64,000 nt of DNA from an uncultured Alphaproteobacteria bacterium. GTDB lineage: Bacteria > Pseudomonadota > Alphaproteobacteria > Rhizobiales > Aestuariivirgaceae. The stretch lies in contig CAMFKI010000015.1 of assembly GCA_945957365.1 (NCBI GenBank), forward strand, positions 21,046-85,045, read 5' to 3'. Under the pieces are notes generated by a model. That model had not been told where the DNA came from, did no database searches, and saw only the letters and a list, made by a program, of their open reading frames with translations. Of this stretch, positions 49,394 to 59,068 are shown piece by piece; position 1 is the first letter of the stretch, and the number at the start of each line of letters is the position of its first letter. The translations under genes were made by a program, and so were the position numbers.

Positions 49394-50446
49394 TCACTTT
49401 CCGTCCGCCCACCGCACCGGCGTGACCGACCGATGCGTGCGCGCCGCCTCGTAGGCTGCTTCCACCAGTGCATAGGTCTTCAGATTGTCCTCGCCCGAGG
49501 TATCCGCCGGCAGACCATCGCGGAAGCGTTCGAACATGTGGCGGTTGGTGTGCAGCACCGCCTCCTGCGACACGTGCCAAGGGCGGCTCGTCCAGTGCAG
49601 GAGGGGCCCGCCGACCTGGTCTTCGAAGCTCAGTCCCTGGGTGGTGACGATCACCTTCTCGCCCTTCGTCAGGATCACCGAGCCGCCATCGCCCTCGATC
49701 TCAAGCATGGTCTCGGGGAAGGCATCGTCGCGCCGCCGCGCCGCATAGGTCGCCTCGACCACGGAGACCGCGCCCGAGGTGTGGCGCATCAGGATGGTGG
49801 CGGTGTCCTCGGCCCTGATCTTCGGATTGCGCTTCTGCGTCTCGCAGGACAGGTGCGCGACGTCACCGAGGAAGTAGCGCGCGAGGTCGAGGATGTGAAT
49901 GCCGACATCCTGGATGACCAGCTTCTCTTCCTCCGCAAGATAGGGCTGGCCGCGATAGACGTCGAAGCCCGTGCGCCACGACAGCCTGGCCCATGTGGGC
50001 GTGCCGATGGTGCCTTGGTCGAGGATCTTCTTCACTGCGCGCATGGCGGAGGCGAAACGGAAGTTCTCGTGCACGGCGAGCCACGCCTTGTGCCGCTTCG
50101 CCGTCTCGACGATGGCGACGCAATCTTCCCACGTGGGCGCGAAAGGCTTCTGCACCACGGCGGCGACACCGCGTTCGGCGGCGATGGCAGCAAGCGCCTT
50201 GTGCGTGTCCATGCGGGTGGCGATGTCGAGGAGGTCGATCTTCACCGTGTCGAGCATGAGGCCCATGTCGGTGAAGTGCGGCACGCCGAAGGCCTTGCCC
50301 GCCGCTGCGGCGCGGGCTTCGTCACGGTCACAGACGGCGGAAAGGATGGCCCCCTCGGGCTTCAGGTCGGCCCAGGCATTGAGGTGATTCTGGGCATAGA
50401 AGCCGCAGCCCACCATGCCGATCGCCACCGGATTCTTCGCCGCCAT
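49394..50446 (-). CDS. Gfo/Idh/MocA family oxidoreductase
   Basis: Protein of 350 residues. The Rossmann part opens with PVAIGMVGCGFYAQNHLNAW (GxGxxxxxH-type) and continues through DLLDIATRMDTHKALAAIAA and the family's VVQKPFAPTWEDC (the EKP-like motif with Gln). The C-terminal alpha/beta domain holds WRTGFDVYRGQPYL and DVGIHILDLARYFLGDV, with the catalytic His in the DxGxHxxD motif. These enzymes oxidise sugars or inositols with NAD(P). No sugar transporter is nearby, so the substrate is open. The ATG at 50446 fits the family start; the frame is open 62 codons upstream. Confidence 0.88.
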   Translation of the reverse strand: MAAKNPVAIGMVGCGFYAQNHLNAWADLKPEGAILSAVCDRDEARAAAAGKAFGVPHFTDMGLMLDTVKIDLLDIATRMDTHKALAAIAAERGVAAVVQKPFAPTWEDCVAIVETAKRHKAWLAVHENFRFASAMRAVKKILDQGTIGTPTWARLSWRTGFDVYRGQPYLAEEEKLVIQDVGIHILDLARYFLGDVAHLSCETQKRNPKIRAEDTATILMRHTSGAVSVVEATYAARRRDDAFPETMLEIEGDGGSVILTKGEKVIVTTQGLSFEDQVGGPLLHWTSRPWHVSQEAVLHTNRHMFERFRDGLPADTSGEDNLKTYALVEAAYEAARTHRSVTPVRWADGK

Positions 50447-50525
50447 GACAGCCCTCCACATCTTGTATGACCAGATGATGTGTACCGGACGCCATGGCGG
50501 CTTGTCGCGTGCAAAACGCTGCGGC

Positions 50526-52382
50526 TCAGAATTCTTCCCAACCGCCGTCGGCAGGTTCGGCGCGCTGCGCGGCGGCGGCAGCCTTCTTGCGGACCGGGGC
50601 GCGCGGGGCGGGGCGGTGAGCCTCTCGGGCATCTTCCGCCTGGGCGATGAGGGCGCCTGCGGCCGTGGTGAAGCGCGCCACGATCTGGGCGAGTTCGGTC
50701 GATTGCTGGGTGAGCGTGCGGGTGGCGGCGGTCGCCTCTTCCACCATGGCGGCGTTCTGCTGGGTGACCTGGTCCATCTGGTCGACCGCGGTGTTCACCT
50801 CCTGCAGGCCCGTCGCCTGCTGCTCGGCGCTCCGCGCGATCTCGGTCACGATGCCGTTGATCTCATTCACCCGGTCGATGATCTGGCGCAGCGAGCTGCC
50901 GGTTTCGGCAACGAGCTGTACGCCTTCCTGGACCTGGTTGCGCGAGGTCGAGAGAATGCCCTTGATCTCCTTCGCGGCCTCGGCCGAACGCTGGGCCAGT
51001 GCGCGGACCTCCGAGGCCACAACCGCGAAGCCGCGGCCTGCATCGCCCGCCCGCGCCGCCTCGACCCCGGCATTGAGCGCGAGCAGGTTGGTCTGGAAGG
51101 CGATCTCGTCGATGACGCCAATGATCTGGGTGATCTCGTGGGAGGATTTCTCGATCCCCTGCATGGCCTCGACCGCGCGCTTGACCACGACGCCGGAGCG
51201 GTCGGCGTCCTCCTTGGCGGCCGTCACCATGTTGCGGGCGTGCTGCGCGCCCTGGGCGGTCTTCTTCACCGTCGAGGTGATCTCGGCCACGGCCGCCGCC
51301 GTCTCCTCGAGGTTCGCCGCCTGGTTCTCGGTGCGGCGCGACAGGTTGTCGGAAGCCTGGGCGATTTCCTCCGTGCCCGACTTGATGCCGAAGGAGCCGC
51401 GTTTCACCGTGTTGATGGTGTCGGCGAGGCTGTCGGCGGCCGAATTGAAATACTGCCGCAGCCGGTCCAGCGCATCGGGGAAGGGATTGTCGATGCGATG
51501 CGTGAGGTTGCCCTTGGCGAGGTTTTCCAGCCCCTGGCCCAATACGGTGATGATCTCCTTCGAGTTCTCGTCGTTGCGGCGGTTCTGCACCGCCTGCTCC
51601 TTGAACACCTGCAGCGAGCGCGCCATCTCGCCCACCTCGTCGCCGCGCGCCGCGAAGGGCACCCCTTCATCGAGCCTGCCGGCGGCGAGTTTCGCCATCG
51701 TGGCGGAGATCGCGGTGATGGCGCGGATGACGAAATGGTGGGCGCCGAGCAGCATCAGCATGATGATCACGGCGATGCCGATGTTGAAGGCGGTGACGAG
51801 CGTGAGGTCGGTGTCGGAGCGCGTCATGCTGTCCTTCTCGACCGCCGCGGCATCGGCCGATATGCGCGCGGCCTCCGCCGACATGAACTTGCCGAAATCG
51901 ACGAAGTCATCGCTCATGTCGCGGATGATGGGGTCGGTGTTGCCGTGGCTCTGCGCCGCCGGGATCAGCTGGTTGCGCAGCGAGGACCAGAAGTGGTCGT
52001 TGCGACGCTCCACTTCGGCGCTGAACGTGGCCCATTCCTCCGCCGGCATGATGTTGAGCTTGGGCGCGTTCTCCTTCCAGTAGGCCATGCGCGTGCGGTA
52101 GTCGTTCTCGATGGTGTCCAGCCGGCTGGCCAGCTTCGGGATCATCTCGGGGAAGTTTTCGATGATGTGGGCATAGGCGAAGGGCTCGGCCGGGTAGAGC
52201 GGCGGCGGCAGGATGTCGGCGATCAGGTCCTTGCCGCCGACGATCCTCACATAGTTGGGGCTGCCGATGCGGATGTCGCTCATCGAGGAATAGGTCTCGA
52301 GACCGAGGAAGGCGAGGAGCCCGGTGATCACGAGGCCGAAGGCGATCATCAGGCGCTGGATGGTGAACAGGCTTTTTTTCAT
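50526..52382 (-). CDS. Methyl-accepting chemotaxis protein
   Basis: Protein of 618 residues. Two transmembrane helices (about 10-30 and 195-215, [15 protein letters not shown]) bracket a helical periplasmic sensor domain of about 160 residues; then come HAMP, a second HAMP-like linker and a signalling domain with the hairpin tip [26 protein letters not shown]. The C-terminus ends GGWEEF, matching the xWxxF pentapeptide that docks CheR/CheB. The ATG at 52382 begins the first helix. A PilZ gene lies 43 bases upstream on the same strand. The ligand is unknown. Confidence 0.93.
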   Translation of the reverse strand: MKKSLFTIQRLMIAFGLVITGLLAFLGLETYSSMSDIRIGSPNYVRIVGGKDLIADILPPPLYPAEPFAYAHIIENFPEMIPKLASRLDTIENDYRTRMAYWKENAPKLNIMPAEEWATFSAEVERRNDHFWSSLRNQLIPAAQSHGNTDPIIRDMSDDFVDFGKFMSAEAARISADAAAVEKDSMTRSDTDLTLVTAFNIGIAVIIMLMLLGAHHFVIRAITAISATMAKLAAGRLDEGVPFAARGDEVGEMARSLQVFKEQAVQNRRNDENSKEIITVLGQGLENLAKGNLTHRIDNPFPDALDRLRQYFNSAADSLADTINTVKRGSFGIKSGTEEIAQASDNLSRRTENQAANLEETAAAVAEITSTVKKTAQGAQHARNMVTAAKEDADRSGVVVKRAVEAMQGIEKSSHEITQIIGVIDEIAFQTNLLALNAGVEAARAGDAGRGFAVVASEVRALAQRSAEAAKEIKGILSTSRNQVQEGVQLVAETGSSLRQIIDRVNEINGIVTEIARSAEQQATGLQEVNTAVDQMDQVTQQNAAMVEEATAATRTLTQQSTELAQIVARFTTAAGALIAQAEDAREAHRPAPRAPVRKKAAAAAQRAEPADGGWEEF

Positions 52383-52425
52383 GAACGGGTCCGCGGGGTT
52401 CAGGGGTTGGGAGGAGGAAATGACG

Positions 52426-52785
52426 TCAGATGGCGCTGCCCGGTGGCGCGGGCAGGCTGTCGTAGACGGCGTGGATGCGGGCAAGCGTCTGCGGGCCGGC
52501 GGCGAACTCGACGCCGTAGCGCGGATGAATGGCCCAGCGGATCACGCAGCGGATGTCGCCGAATTGCGCACCGACGACATGGAAGCGCGCGCCGGCACGG
52601 AACGGCAGCAGCGTCGCGACCTGCAGCCCGGCGCCGCCGGATGAGAGGTCGAGGAGGCGGGCGGGGAATTCTCCGTCACCGGTGCGCACCACGACCGCGA
52701 GATCGCACGGCCGCCGCTCCGAACGGCGGCGCTGGCCGTGGTGGGAGGGGAATGCAGTCTGCGTCCCGAAGGACCGGGCAGGCAT
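52426..52785 (-). CDS. PilZ-domain c-di-GMP-binding protein
   Basis: Protein of 119 residues forming one PilZ domain. The c-di-GMP motifs are RRRSERRPC (RxxxR, about 19-27) and [10 protein letters not shown] (DxSxxG). It probably binds cyclic di-GMP and adjusts motility or chemotaxis. It precedes the chemoreceptor gene by 43 bases on the same strand, which points to a second-messenger input at this receptor. Confidence 0.87.
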   Translation of the reverse strand: MPARSFGTQTAFPSHHGQRRRSERRPCDLAVVVRTGDGEFPARLLDLSSGGAGLQVATLLPFRAGARFHVVGAQFGDIRCVIRWAIHPRYGVEFAAGPQTLARIHAVYDSLPAPPGSAI

Positions 52786-52893
52786 GGCAGGCTCCTGGCT
52801 TGGCTTCGCGCTGCAAGCTAGGACCGCAACGTTGTCTCAAACTTGAGTGCGCCGCGGTTTCGCGGCAGGCTTCGGCCAGCACGGGGACCTGAC

Positions 52894-53751
52894 GTGACCG
52901 CCCACACCTTCGCCACCGTCGGCGACAATTGCATCGACCGTTTCCTGCCACCCGTCGGCGATTGCCTGGTGGGCGGCAATGCCGTGAACGTGGCCGTGCA
53001 GCTGGCACGGCGCGGCCGGCCCGTGGCCTATTTCGGGGCGCTGGGCGCTGACGCCGCGGGCGAAGCGGTGCGCGCCGCACTTCAGGCCAACGGCGTCGGC
53101 ACGCAGGCGCTGCGCAGCGTTCAAGGTGTCGCAACCGCGCGCACCGACATCGAAACCCTGCCCGATGGCGACCGGCGCTTCGTGTTCGAGGATTTCGGCG
53201 CCTGTCTCGACTATCGTCCGGATGCCGCCGACCTCGGCCATCTGCGCGGCACCGGCTTCGTTCACATCGGCTGGCTGCGCGGGGCGCCGGCCTTGCGCCG
53301 ATCGCTGCGCGGGTCGGGCGCCGTGATTTCCCAGGACCTGTCGGTCAACAACAGGCCAGACGACCTCGATCCCGAGGGACTGGACATCGCCTTCAGTTCC
53401 GCGTCCCCCGAACAGGCGGAGAACGAGTCGCAGCGCCTGCTTGACCGCGGCGCGACGCTCGCCGTCGTGACCCTCGGCGCGGCGGGAAGCCTCGCCCGTC
53501 GCTGCGGGGAAATACGGAGGCGTGCGGCGGTGCGCGCTCACGTCGCGGACACCACGGGGGCCGGCGACGCCTTCATCGCCGGCTTCCTCGATGCCTTTTC
53601 CAAGAAATTGAATCTAAACGATTGTTTGGAGGCTGGCGGGGTCGCCGGGGCGGCTGCCTGCAGCCACCGTGGCGGCTTTCCGCAAACGCCCCTGCAACCA
53701 ATTGTTCACTTTGTGCGCGCCGGAAAAGAAAGGGTCTTGGACGGCGATTGA
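52894..53751 (+). CDS. PfkB family sugar kinase (FrlD-like)
   Basis: Protein of 285 residues. The ribokinase fold is shown by GDNCIDRFLPPVGDCLVGGN at the N-terminus (GGNA..NVAV sugar-binding region) and DTTGAGDAFIAGFL (catalytic Asp in the GAGD anion hole). The start resembles fructoselysine-6-kinase FrlD. It phosphorylates a sugar or sugar-amine; the substrate is not certain. The GTG at 52894 after GGGGACC is preferred; a TTG at 52843 is an alternative. No frl lyase or transporter is nearby. Divergent from the PilZ gene. Confidence 0.82.
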   Translation: MTAHTFATVGDNCIDRFLPPVGDCLVGGNAVNVAVQLARRGRPVAYFGALGADAAGEAVRAALQANGVGTQALRSVQGVATARTDIETLPDGDRRFVFEDFGACLDYRPDAADLGHLRGTGFVHIGWLRGAPALRRSLRGSGAVISQDLSVNNRPDDLDPEGLDIAFSSASPEQAENESQRLLDRGATLAVVTLGAAGSLARRCGEIRRRAAVRAHVADTTGAGDAFIAGFLDAFSKKLNLNDCLEAGGVAGAAACSHRGGFPQTPLQPIVHFVRAGKERVLDGD

Positions 53752-53773
53752 GTTTCTAGTAACTGTTAACGCC

Positions 53774-54877
53774 ATGAAGAAGTCCGGGGCAGTTGCGGTG
53801 GGTTGTGTGCTGTCTGTGGCGCTGTGTGGCGCCGCGGAAGCAGGGGAAATCACGGATAGCAGCGCAGCTGCGGTGGACCTCGCGACCTTGCAGCCTTTCG
53901 TGCCGCTGACCAGCGAAGCGGTGCTGACGAACAAGCAGATCGCCGCACTCGGCAAGCAGGACCGTTTCGAGATCGTGCCGGCCTCCGCCAATGGCGATCC
54001 GATCCGCCCGGTGCCGACGGACTCGCCCGTCGCCAATTTCATCAACGCGCTGGACTATAATCTCAAGCCCATCGACGTCTCGAAGTGGGGCAACTACAAC
54101 GCCGGCGTCTTCTGGGACCAGGCCAAGTCGGTCAAGTGGGACATTCTCGCCCTCTACGGCGGCGTCACGCTGTTCGGCATCCGCAACTGGGACTGGGGCT
54201 CCTCGGGCTATCACTTCCAGAGCGAAGGCTGGTTCGGCACCGACACGAAATACGGCGGCATGGACAAGATGGGCCACGCCTGGACCGGTTACGTGGTGTC
54301 GCAGTATTTCACTCAGCGCATCGCCCACACCATCGATGACCCGACGAATGCGGCGATCACCGGCGCGCTGCTCGGCATGGGCTTCCAGACCTACATCGAG
54401 TTCTTCGACGGCTTCGCGGGCGAACATGGCTTCTCCTACGAGGACTTCATCGCCGATGGCGTGGGCGCGACCTTCTCGTTCCTGCGCGACACGGTGCCCG
54501 GCCTGTCGGACAAGCTCGACTACCGCATGGAATACTGGGGCGCCTCGCAGTATCACGACTGGGGCCCGGCCACCGACTATGACGGCCAGCGTTATCTCCT
54601 CGCCCTGAAGCTCGCGGGCTTCGAGAAGCTCGAGGATACGCCGCTGCGCTACGTGGAACTGCAGGCCGGCTACTACACCGAGGGCTACACCGACCAGACC
54701 CGCGCCGCCGGGGTCGACCCCAAGCGCAATCCCTATGTCGCCATCGGCCTCAACCTCAACGAACTGCTCGGCGAGGTTCCGCAGGTGGCCGACACCATGC
54801 CGGGCCGGGCCGCCACCGCGCTGTTCACCTACTGGCAGCCGCCCTACACCTACGTCGCCAGCTCCTACCACAACTAG
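53774..54877 (+). CDS. DUF2279 (YfiM-like) periplasmic protein
   Basis: Protein of 367 residues with a signal peptide (AVAVGCVLSVALCGAAEAG). The conserved core is DUF2279: SVKWDILALYGGVTLFGIRN, GWFGTDTKYGGMDKMGHAWTGY, GLLGMGFQ-like (GALLGMGFQTYIEFFDGFAG) and YSYEDFIADGVGATFSFLR. It is predicted to be a membrane-facing envelope protein; function unknown. The ATG at 53774 starts the signal peptide. GTAACTGTTAAC just before the ATG is a GTTAAC-containing AT patch. The Crp/Fnr gene follows after 67 bases. Confidence 0.8.
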   Translation: MKKSGAVAVGCVLSVALCGAAEAGEITDSSAAAVDLATLQPFVPLTSEAVLTNKQIAALGKQDRFEIVPASANGDPIRPVPTDSPVANFINALDYNLKPIDVSKWGNYNAGVFWDQAKSVKWDILALYGGVTLFGIRNWDWGSSGYHFQSEGWFGTDTKYGGMDKMGHAWTGYVVSQYFTQRIAHTIDDPTNAAITGALLGMGFQTYIEFFDGFAGEHGFSYEDFIADGVGATFSFLRDTVPGLSDKLDYRMEYWGASQYHDWGPATDYDGQRYLLALKLAGFEKLEDTPLRYVELQAGYYTEGYTDQTRAAGVDPKRNPYVAIGLNLNELLGEVPQVADTMPGRAATALFTYWQPPYTYVASSYHN

Positions 54878-54944
54878 CCACGTCGGCATTCTCAGCCGTC
54901 ACTGCCTGTGTTACTGATGAGGTGAACGCAGGGGGTGAAGAACG

Positions 54945-55646
54945 ATGCTGCGCACGTCCACTCAGGTTCCGGGAAAGGCGAAGCGGCGCGCGGCGCCGCC
55001 GCTCATGCCGTGGGGCGTCCGCAGGTCGTTGCTGTCGGCCGCCAATGACGTCGGCCTCAAGTCGCGCGAGGTGCTGTTCCACGCCGGCGACGCGGGCGAC
55101 GGCTGTTATTTCCTGCGCGACGGCGTGGTGAAGGCCTCCGTCATCGCCAAGGATGGCCAGGAGCGCCTGCTCGCCGTACTGGGCCCCGGCTCCCTCATCG
55201 GCGAACTCTCGCTGTTCGACGACCAGCCGCGCTCCGCCACCATTTCGGCGCTGAAGCCATGCCGGCTTCTGCACATCTCCAAGGGCTCGTTCTTCCGGCT
55301 GGCCGACGCCAATCCGCAGGTCTACCGCGAATCCCTCAAGATCCTGACGCGCCGGCTGCGGCAGACCAATGATTCCGTCGTGGCCCAGGGCACGGTCACG
55401 GTGGCCGGCCGCGTCGCCCGCGCCTTCGCCTCGCTCGCCCAGGGCCTGGGCGAGGGCAGGGCCAACGGCATGATCCTGCTGCCCAACAAGATCACCCAGA
55501 ACGACATTGCCGGCATGGCCGGCGTGGCGCGCGAGAATGCCAGCCGCGCCATCAACGACCTGCTGCGTGACGGCATCCTCACCCGCGAGGGCAATTTCTA
55601 CGTGATCGCACGCCCCGACGAGCTCGAGGACATGGCGGAGATCTGA
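54945..55646 (+). CDS. Crp/Fnr family transcription regulator
   Basis: Protein of 233 residues. The cyclic-nucleotide-binding domain (about 35-145) has the conserved PGSLIGELSLFDDQPRSATI core, close to the cAMP pocket of Crp (GExxLF...RSA), and the C-terminal winged helix reads ITQNDIAGMAGVARENASRA (recognition helix, about 185-205). There is no N-terminal Cys cluster, so it is not Fnr. It may sense cAMP or another ligand. The start ATG at 54945 follows GGGGGTGAAGAACG. Target genes are unknown. Confidence 0.88.
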   Translation: MLRTSTQVPGKAKRRAAPPLMPWGVRRSLLSAANDVGLKSREVLFHAGDAGDGCYFLRDGVVKASVIAKDGQERLLAVLGPGSLIGELSLFDDQPRSATISALKPCRLLHISKGSFFRLADANPQVYRESLKILTRRLRQTNDSVVAQGTVTVAGRVARAFASLAQGLGEGRANGMILLPNKITQNDIAGMAGVARENASRAINDLLRDGILTREGNFYVIARPDELEDMAEI

Positions 55647-55788
55647 AGGTGGCGCTCATCGCTGGAGCGGCGGCTCGCTGTCCGCTCCGGATCACCGGGC
55701 ACCGCCGCGTGGCCCTCCTGGCCGAAGCCGCTTGGTTTGCATCGCCGGGGAGGGCATAAGCGGGCGGTCCAGACCCCGGAGTTTCGAA

Positions 55789-56829
55789 ATGCGTTCAAAG
55801 CGGCTATTGATTCACATCGGCACCGAAAAGACGGGCACCACATCGATCCAGCATTTCCTCAATCGCAACGCGGCGGCGCTCGCGGCCAGGGGCATCTGGT
55901 ACCCCACCGACAGCTCACGCGGCTACTGCGATGCTGCCGCCCATTTTCCGCTCGCCGGCGCGCTCGTCGACAACTGGCACGACTTTGTGCATCCCTCTAG
56001 GGCACAATTCCTGCCGCTGTGCGCCACTGACTTCAGCGCTGACGCAAGGGCCAGCCCAGCCGCGACGACGGTGGTCTCGTCGGAACATTTTTCATCGCGG
56101 GTAAGGGATGCGGCACGTCTGGCTGCATTCCGGCGGACGCTCGCGTCCACTTTCGACGACATCCGCATCGTCTGCTATCTCCGCAACCAGGCTGACCTCG
56201 CCTTGAGCAGCCATGCGACGAGGATCATTTTCGGCGGCCGTGCGGCGTTCGATCCCGCGCAGGTGTCGACGGACGACCCGTATTTCAACTACCTCGCCAT
56301 GCTGGACCTGTGGGCCTCGGTCTTCGGTTCCGATGCGCTCGTGCTGCGTGAGTACGACCGCAGGACGCTTGCGTCCGGCGACGTCTGCCGCGACTTCGTG
56401 GCCAAGGTCCTGGATATCGGTGATGACGGACTGGTTTTCAGCAAGGAGTTGAACCCCACGCCAGGTGCAATTCTGCTGGAGATCACCCGCCAGTTGAATC
56501 TTGCGCTTCCGACGGTGGCAGAGAATCCCGCTGGCTGGAGGTCGGCGCAGCGCCTGCGGTCGATCCTGCTGTCAACGCTCACGATCAGTAACGACGTCGC
56601 TCTCACCCTGACCACCGCCCAGAGGCAGTCGCTGCTGTCGCGCTTCGAGGCGTGCAACCGCGCCGTCAACATGCGCTACATGAAGGGCGCGATGTCGCCC
56701 CACTGGTTCGACGCATCCGCATCTGGCGCCGAGGACAAGGTCGTCGACCCCGATTTCGTGAACGCCATGACGATGAATGCGCTCAGCAAGTTGGTGATCA
56801 ACTTTCTGCAGACGCTGGACAAGCGCTAG
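55789..56829 (+). CDS. Sulfotransferase-like protein
   Basis: Protein of 346 residues. It opens RLLIHIGTEKTGTTSIQHFL, the PAPS-binding P-loop of the sulfotransferase fold (TGTTS), and has a 3'-phosphate-binding motif RIVCYLRNQADLALSS (RxxxxxxxS). The remaining sequence is typical of uncharacterised bacterial sulfotransferases that modify polysaccharides or lipids. The ATG at 55789 lies after a weak GGAG site. It is unrelated in sequence to the TPR-sulfotransferase at 59065 but shares chemistry. Confidence 0.75.
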   Translation: MRSKRLLIHIGTEKTGTTSIQHFLNRNAAALAARGIWYPTDSSRGYCDAAAHFPLAGALVDNWHDFVHPSRAQFLPLCATDFSADARASPAATTVVSSEHFSSRVRDAARLAAFRRTLASTFDDIRIVCYLRNQADLALSSHATRIIFGGRAAFDPAQVSTDDPYFNYLAMLDLWASVFGSDALVLREYDRRTLASGDVCRDFVAKVLDIGDDGLVFSKELNPTPGAILLEITRQLNLALPTVAENPAGWRSAQRLRSILLSTLTISNDVALTLTTAQRQSLLSRFEACNRAVNMRYMKGAMSPHWFDASASGAEDKVVDPDFVNAMTMNALSKLVINFLQTLDKR

Positions 56830-56862
56830 CGTCGGGGCAACCCCCGATCGCGATGTCGCCTG

Positions 56863-58026
56863 TCACGCCTTGTTCTGGCTCTCCACCAGCCGGTCGACGA
56901 GCGTTTCCATGTCGCTCGCCTCGGCATTGGCGAAGGCGATGCGCAGATACTGTTCCTGTCCGGGGCCGAACATCGAGCCGGGCAGGCACAGCAGGTCGTG
57001 CTCGCCGGCGAGCCGCATCGCCACCTGCTTCGCCGTCTCGTCGCCGAAAGGGTGCTTCACATAGGCGAAGAGCGCGCCGGAGCTGACGAGTTCGTAGTGG
57101 AGCCCGTCGCGGCGGAACGCCTGGCGCAGGGCCGAAAGCCGCCCCTGCATCATGGCGATCTTGGAGCGCTTCCACGCCTCGAGTTGGCTCAGCGCGAAGA
57201 GGGCCGCGCGCTGCGAGATATGCGTGGTGCAGATCGCGAGGCAATCCATGATCTTCTCGATTTCCGCCAGCACGCGCGTCGAGGCGGTGATGGCGCCTAC
57301 GCGGTAGCCGGTCATCGCATAGGCCTTGGAGAAGCTGTAGAGATGGATGAAGGCATCCTCCCAGCCGGCGATCGAGAAGACCGGATGGGCCGGGGCATCG
57401 CCGGCGCGAAAGTCCTTGTAGGTCTCGTCGATGACCAGTGCGATGCCGCGCGCCCGCGCCAGCTCGAACAAGGCCCTGATCGTCTCCGGCGCGTAGATCG
57501 CGCCCGTCGGGTTGTTGGGCGAGCACAGCACGATGGCGCGCGTGCCTGCGTCGATGAGCTTCGCCACCTCCGCCGGATCGGGCTCGCCGATGCCCGAGAC
57601 GAAGCGCGCCTCGACTCCCAGCATGCCGAGCCACATGGTGTGATTGAAGAAATACGGCACCGGCACGATCACATTGTCGCCCGCCTTCGCGATCGCCATG
57701 ATCGCCGCGGCGAAGGCCTGGTTGCAGCCGGCGGTGACGCAGACATTCTCCGCCGCCACCTTGCCCCGGTAGTCGGCGGAGAAATGCGTGGCGATCGCGG
57801 CGCGCAGTTCGGGGATGCCGAAGATGTCGGTGTAGAGACCGATGCCCGGCTCATGCGCGAGGCGCGCCACCTCGTCTTCCAGTTCCCGCGCGCAGGACCA
57901 ACTCGGCACCGCCTGGCAGAGATTGAGCAAATTCCTGTTGCGCAATCCGGGCCTCACCCAGCTCTGCGCCTCCATGATCGGCGGCGCCTCGATCCGGTTG
58001 ACGGCGGGATTGACGGCATAGGTCAT
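56863..58026 (-). CDS. Class I/II aminotransferase
   Basis: Protein of 387 residues with the fold-type I pattern: NPTGAIYAPETI (PLP-contacting NPTG), VIDETYKDFR (Asp/Tyr stacking), SFSKAYAMTGYRVGAI (Schiff-base Lys) and a final LRIAFAN (substrate-carboxylate Arg). The N-terminus VNPAVNRIEAPPIMEAQSWV fits AspB-like aminotransferases of unknown specificity. The ATG at 58026 is chosen by family alignment; the frame is open 63 codons upstream. Convergent with the sulfotransferase-like gene and divergent from qor. Confidence 0.87.
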   Translation of the reverse strand: MTYAVNPAVNRIEAPPIMEAQSWVRPGLRNRNLLNLCQAVPSWSCARELEDEVARLAHEPGIGLYTDIFGIPELRAAIATHFSADYRGKVAAENVCVTAGCNQAFAAAIMAIAKAGDNVIVPVPYFFNHTMWLGMLGVEARFVSGIGEPDPAEVAKLIDAGTRAIVLCSPNNPTGAIYAPETIRALFELARARGIALVIDETYKDFRAGDAPAHPVFSIAGWEDAFIHLYSFSKAYAMTGYRVGAITASTRVLAEIEKIMDCLAICTTHISQRAALFALSQLEAWKRSKIAMMQGRLSALRQAFRRDGLHYELVSSGALFAYVKHPFGDETAKQVAMRLAGEHDLLCLPGSMFGPGQEQYLRIAFANAEASDMETLVDRLVESQNKA

Positions 58027-58096
58027 GATGGGGCACCAAGAGCTTGAAAATACGGGCTGCGCCGGAACATGCCGGGGCCCGTCAGGAGGTGCAAGC

Positions 58097-59068
58097 ATGA
58101 AAGCGATCCGTATTGCCGAGACCGGCGGCCCCGAGGTCATGAAGCTCGTCGACGTCGAGGTCGGAAAGCCCGGCCCCGGCCAGGTGCGGGTGCGCCAGAC
58201 GGCGATCGGCCTCAACTACATCGACACCTATCACCGCTCCGGCCTCTATCCGCTGCAGTTCCCCTCTGGCCTGGGCCTCGAGGCGGCCGGCGTGGTGGAA
58301 GAGGTGGGCGAGGGGGTGACCAGTCTCAAGCCGGGAGATCGCATCGCCTATGGCACGGGCCCCATCGGCGCCTATGCCGACGTCCGCAACCTGCCGGCCA
58401 ATCGCCTGGTCAAGCTGCCGGACGCGATCTCGGATGAAACCGCCGCCGGCATGATGCTGAAGGGCATGACGGCGCGCTACCTGCTGCGCGCCACCTATGT
58501 GGTGAAGCCGGGCGACACCATCCTGCTCCATGCCGCGGCGGGCGGCGTCGGCCTCATCATGAGCCAGTGGGCCAAGGCGCTGGGCGCCACGGTGATCGGC
58601 ACGGTGGGCTCGGACGCCAAGGCGGCGGTGGCGCGCGCCCATGGCTGCGACCACGTGATCAACTATTCGACCGAGGACACGGTGAAGCGCCTGCGCGAGC
58701 TGACCGGCGGCAAGGGCGTGCCCGTCGTCTATGACGGCGTGGGCAAGGACACGCTGATGGTCTCGCTCGACTGTCTCGCACCCCGCGGCCTGATGGTCAG
58801 CTTCGGCAATGCCTCGGGCCCGGTGCCGCCGCTCGACCTGCTGCTGCTCTCCGCCAGGGGCTCGCTCTATGTCACGCGCCCCACGCTCGGCAGCTACACG
58901 GCGTCCGATGCCGAATTGCAGGAGACGGCGCAGGATCTCGTTGATGTCGTGGCCAGCGGCAAGGTGAAGATCCCGGTGAACCAGCGCTATGCGCTGGCCG
59001 AGGTGGTGCAGGCGCACCGCGATCTCGAGAGCCGCAGGACCACGGGCACCACGGTTCTCCTGCCATGA
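58097..59068 (+). CDS. qorA: NADPH:quinone oxidoreductase
   Basis: Protein of 323 residues of the MDR zinc-free quinone reductase group: MKAIRIAETGGPEVMKLVDV, GLNYIDTYHRSGLYPLQFPS, GYADVRNLP-like region (GAYADVRNLPANRLVKLP) and the cofactor loop LLHAAAGGVGLIMSQWAKAL. It reduces quinones with NADPH in the cytosol. GGAGGTGCAAGC precedes the ATG. Its stop overlaps the start of the TPR-sulfotransferase gene by four bases (ATGA). Confidence 0.92.
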   Translation: MKAIRIAETGGPEVMKLVDVEVGKPGPGQVRVRQTAIGLNYIDTYHRSGLYPLQFPSGLGLEAAGVVEEVGEGVTSLKPGDRIAYGTGPIGAYADVRNLPANRLVKLPDAISDETAAGMMLKGMTARYLLRATYVVKPGDTILLHAAAGGVGLIMSQWAKALGATVIGTVGSDAKAAVARAHGCDHVINYSTEDTVKRLRELTGGKGVPVVYDGVGKDTLMVSLDCLAPRGLMVSFGNASGPVPPLDLLLLSARGSLYVTRPTLGSYTASDAELQETAQDLVDVVASGKVKIPVNQRYALAEVVQAHRDLESRRTTGTTVLLP

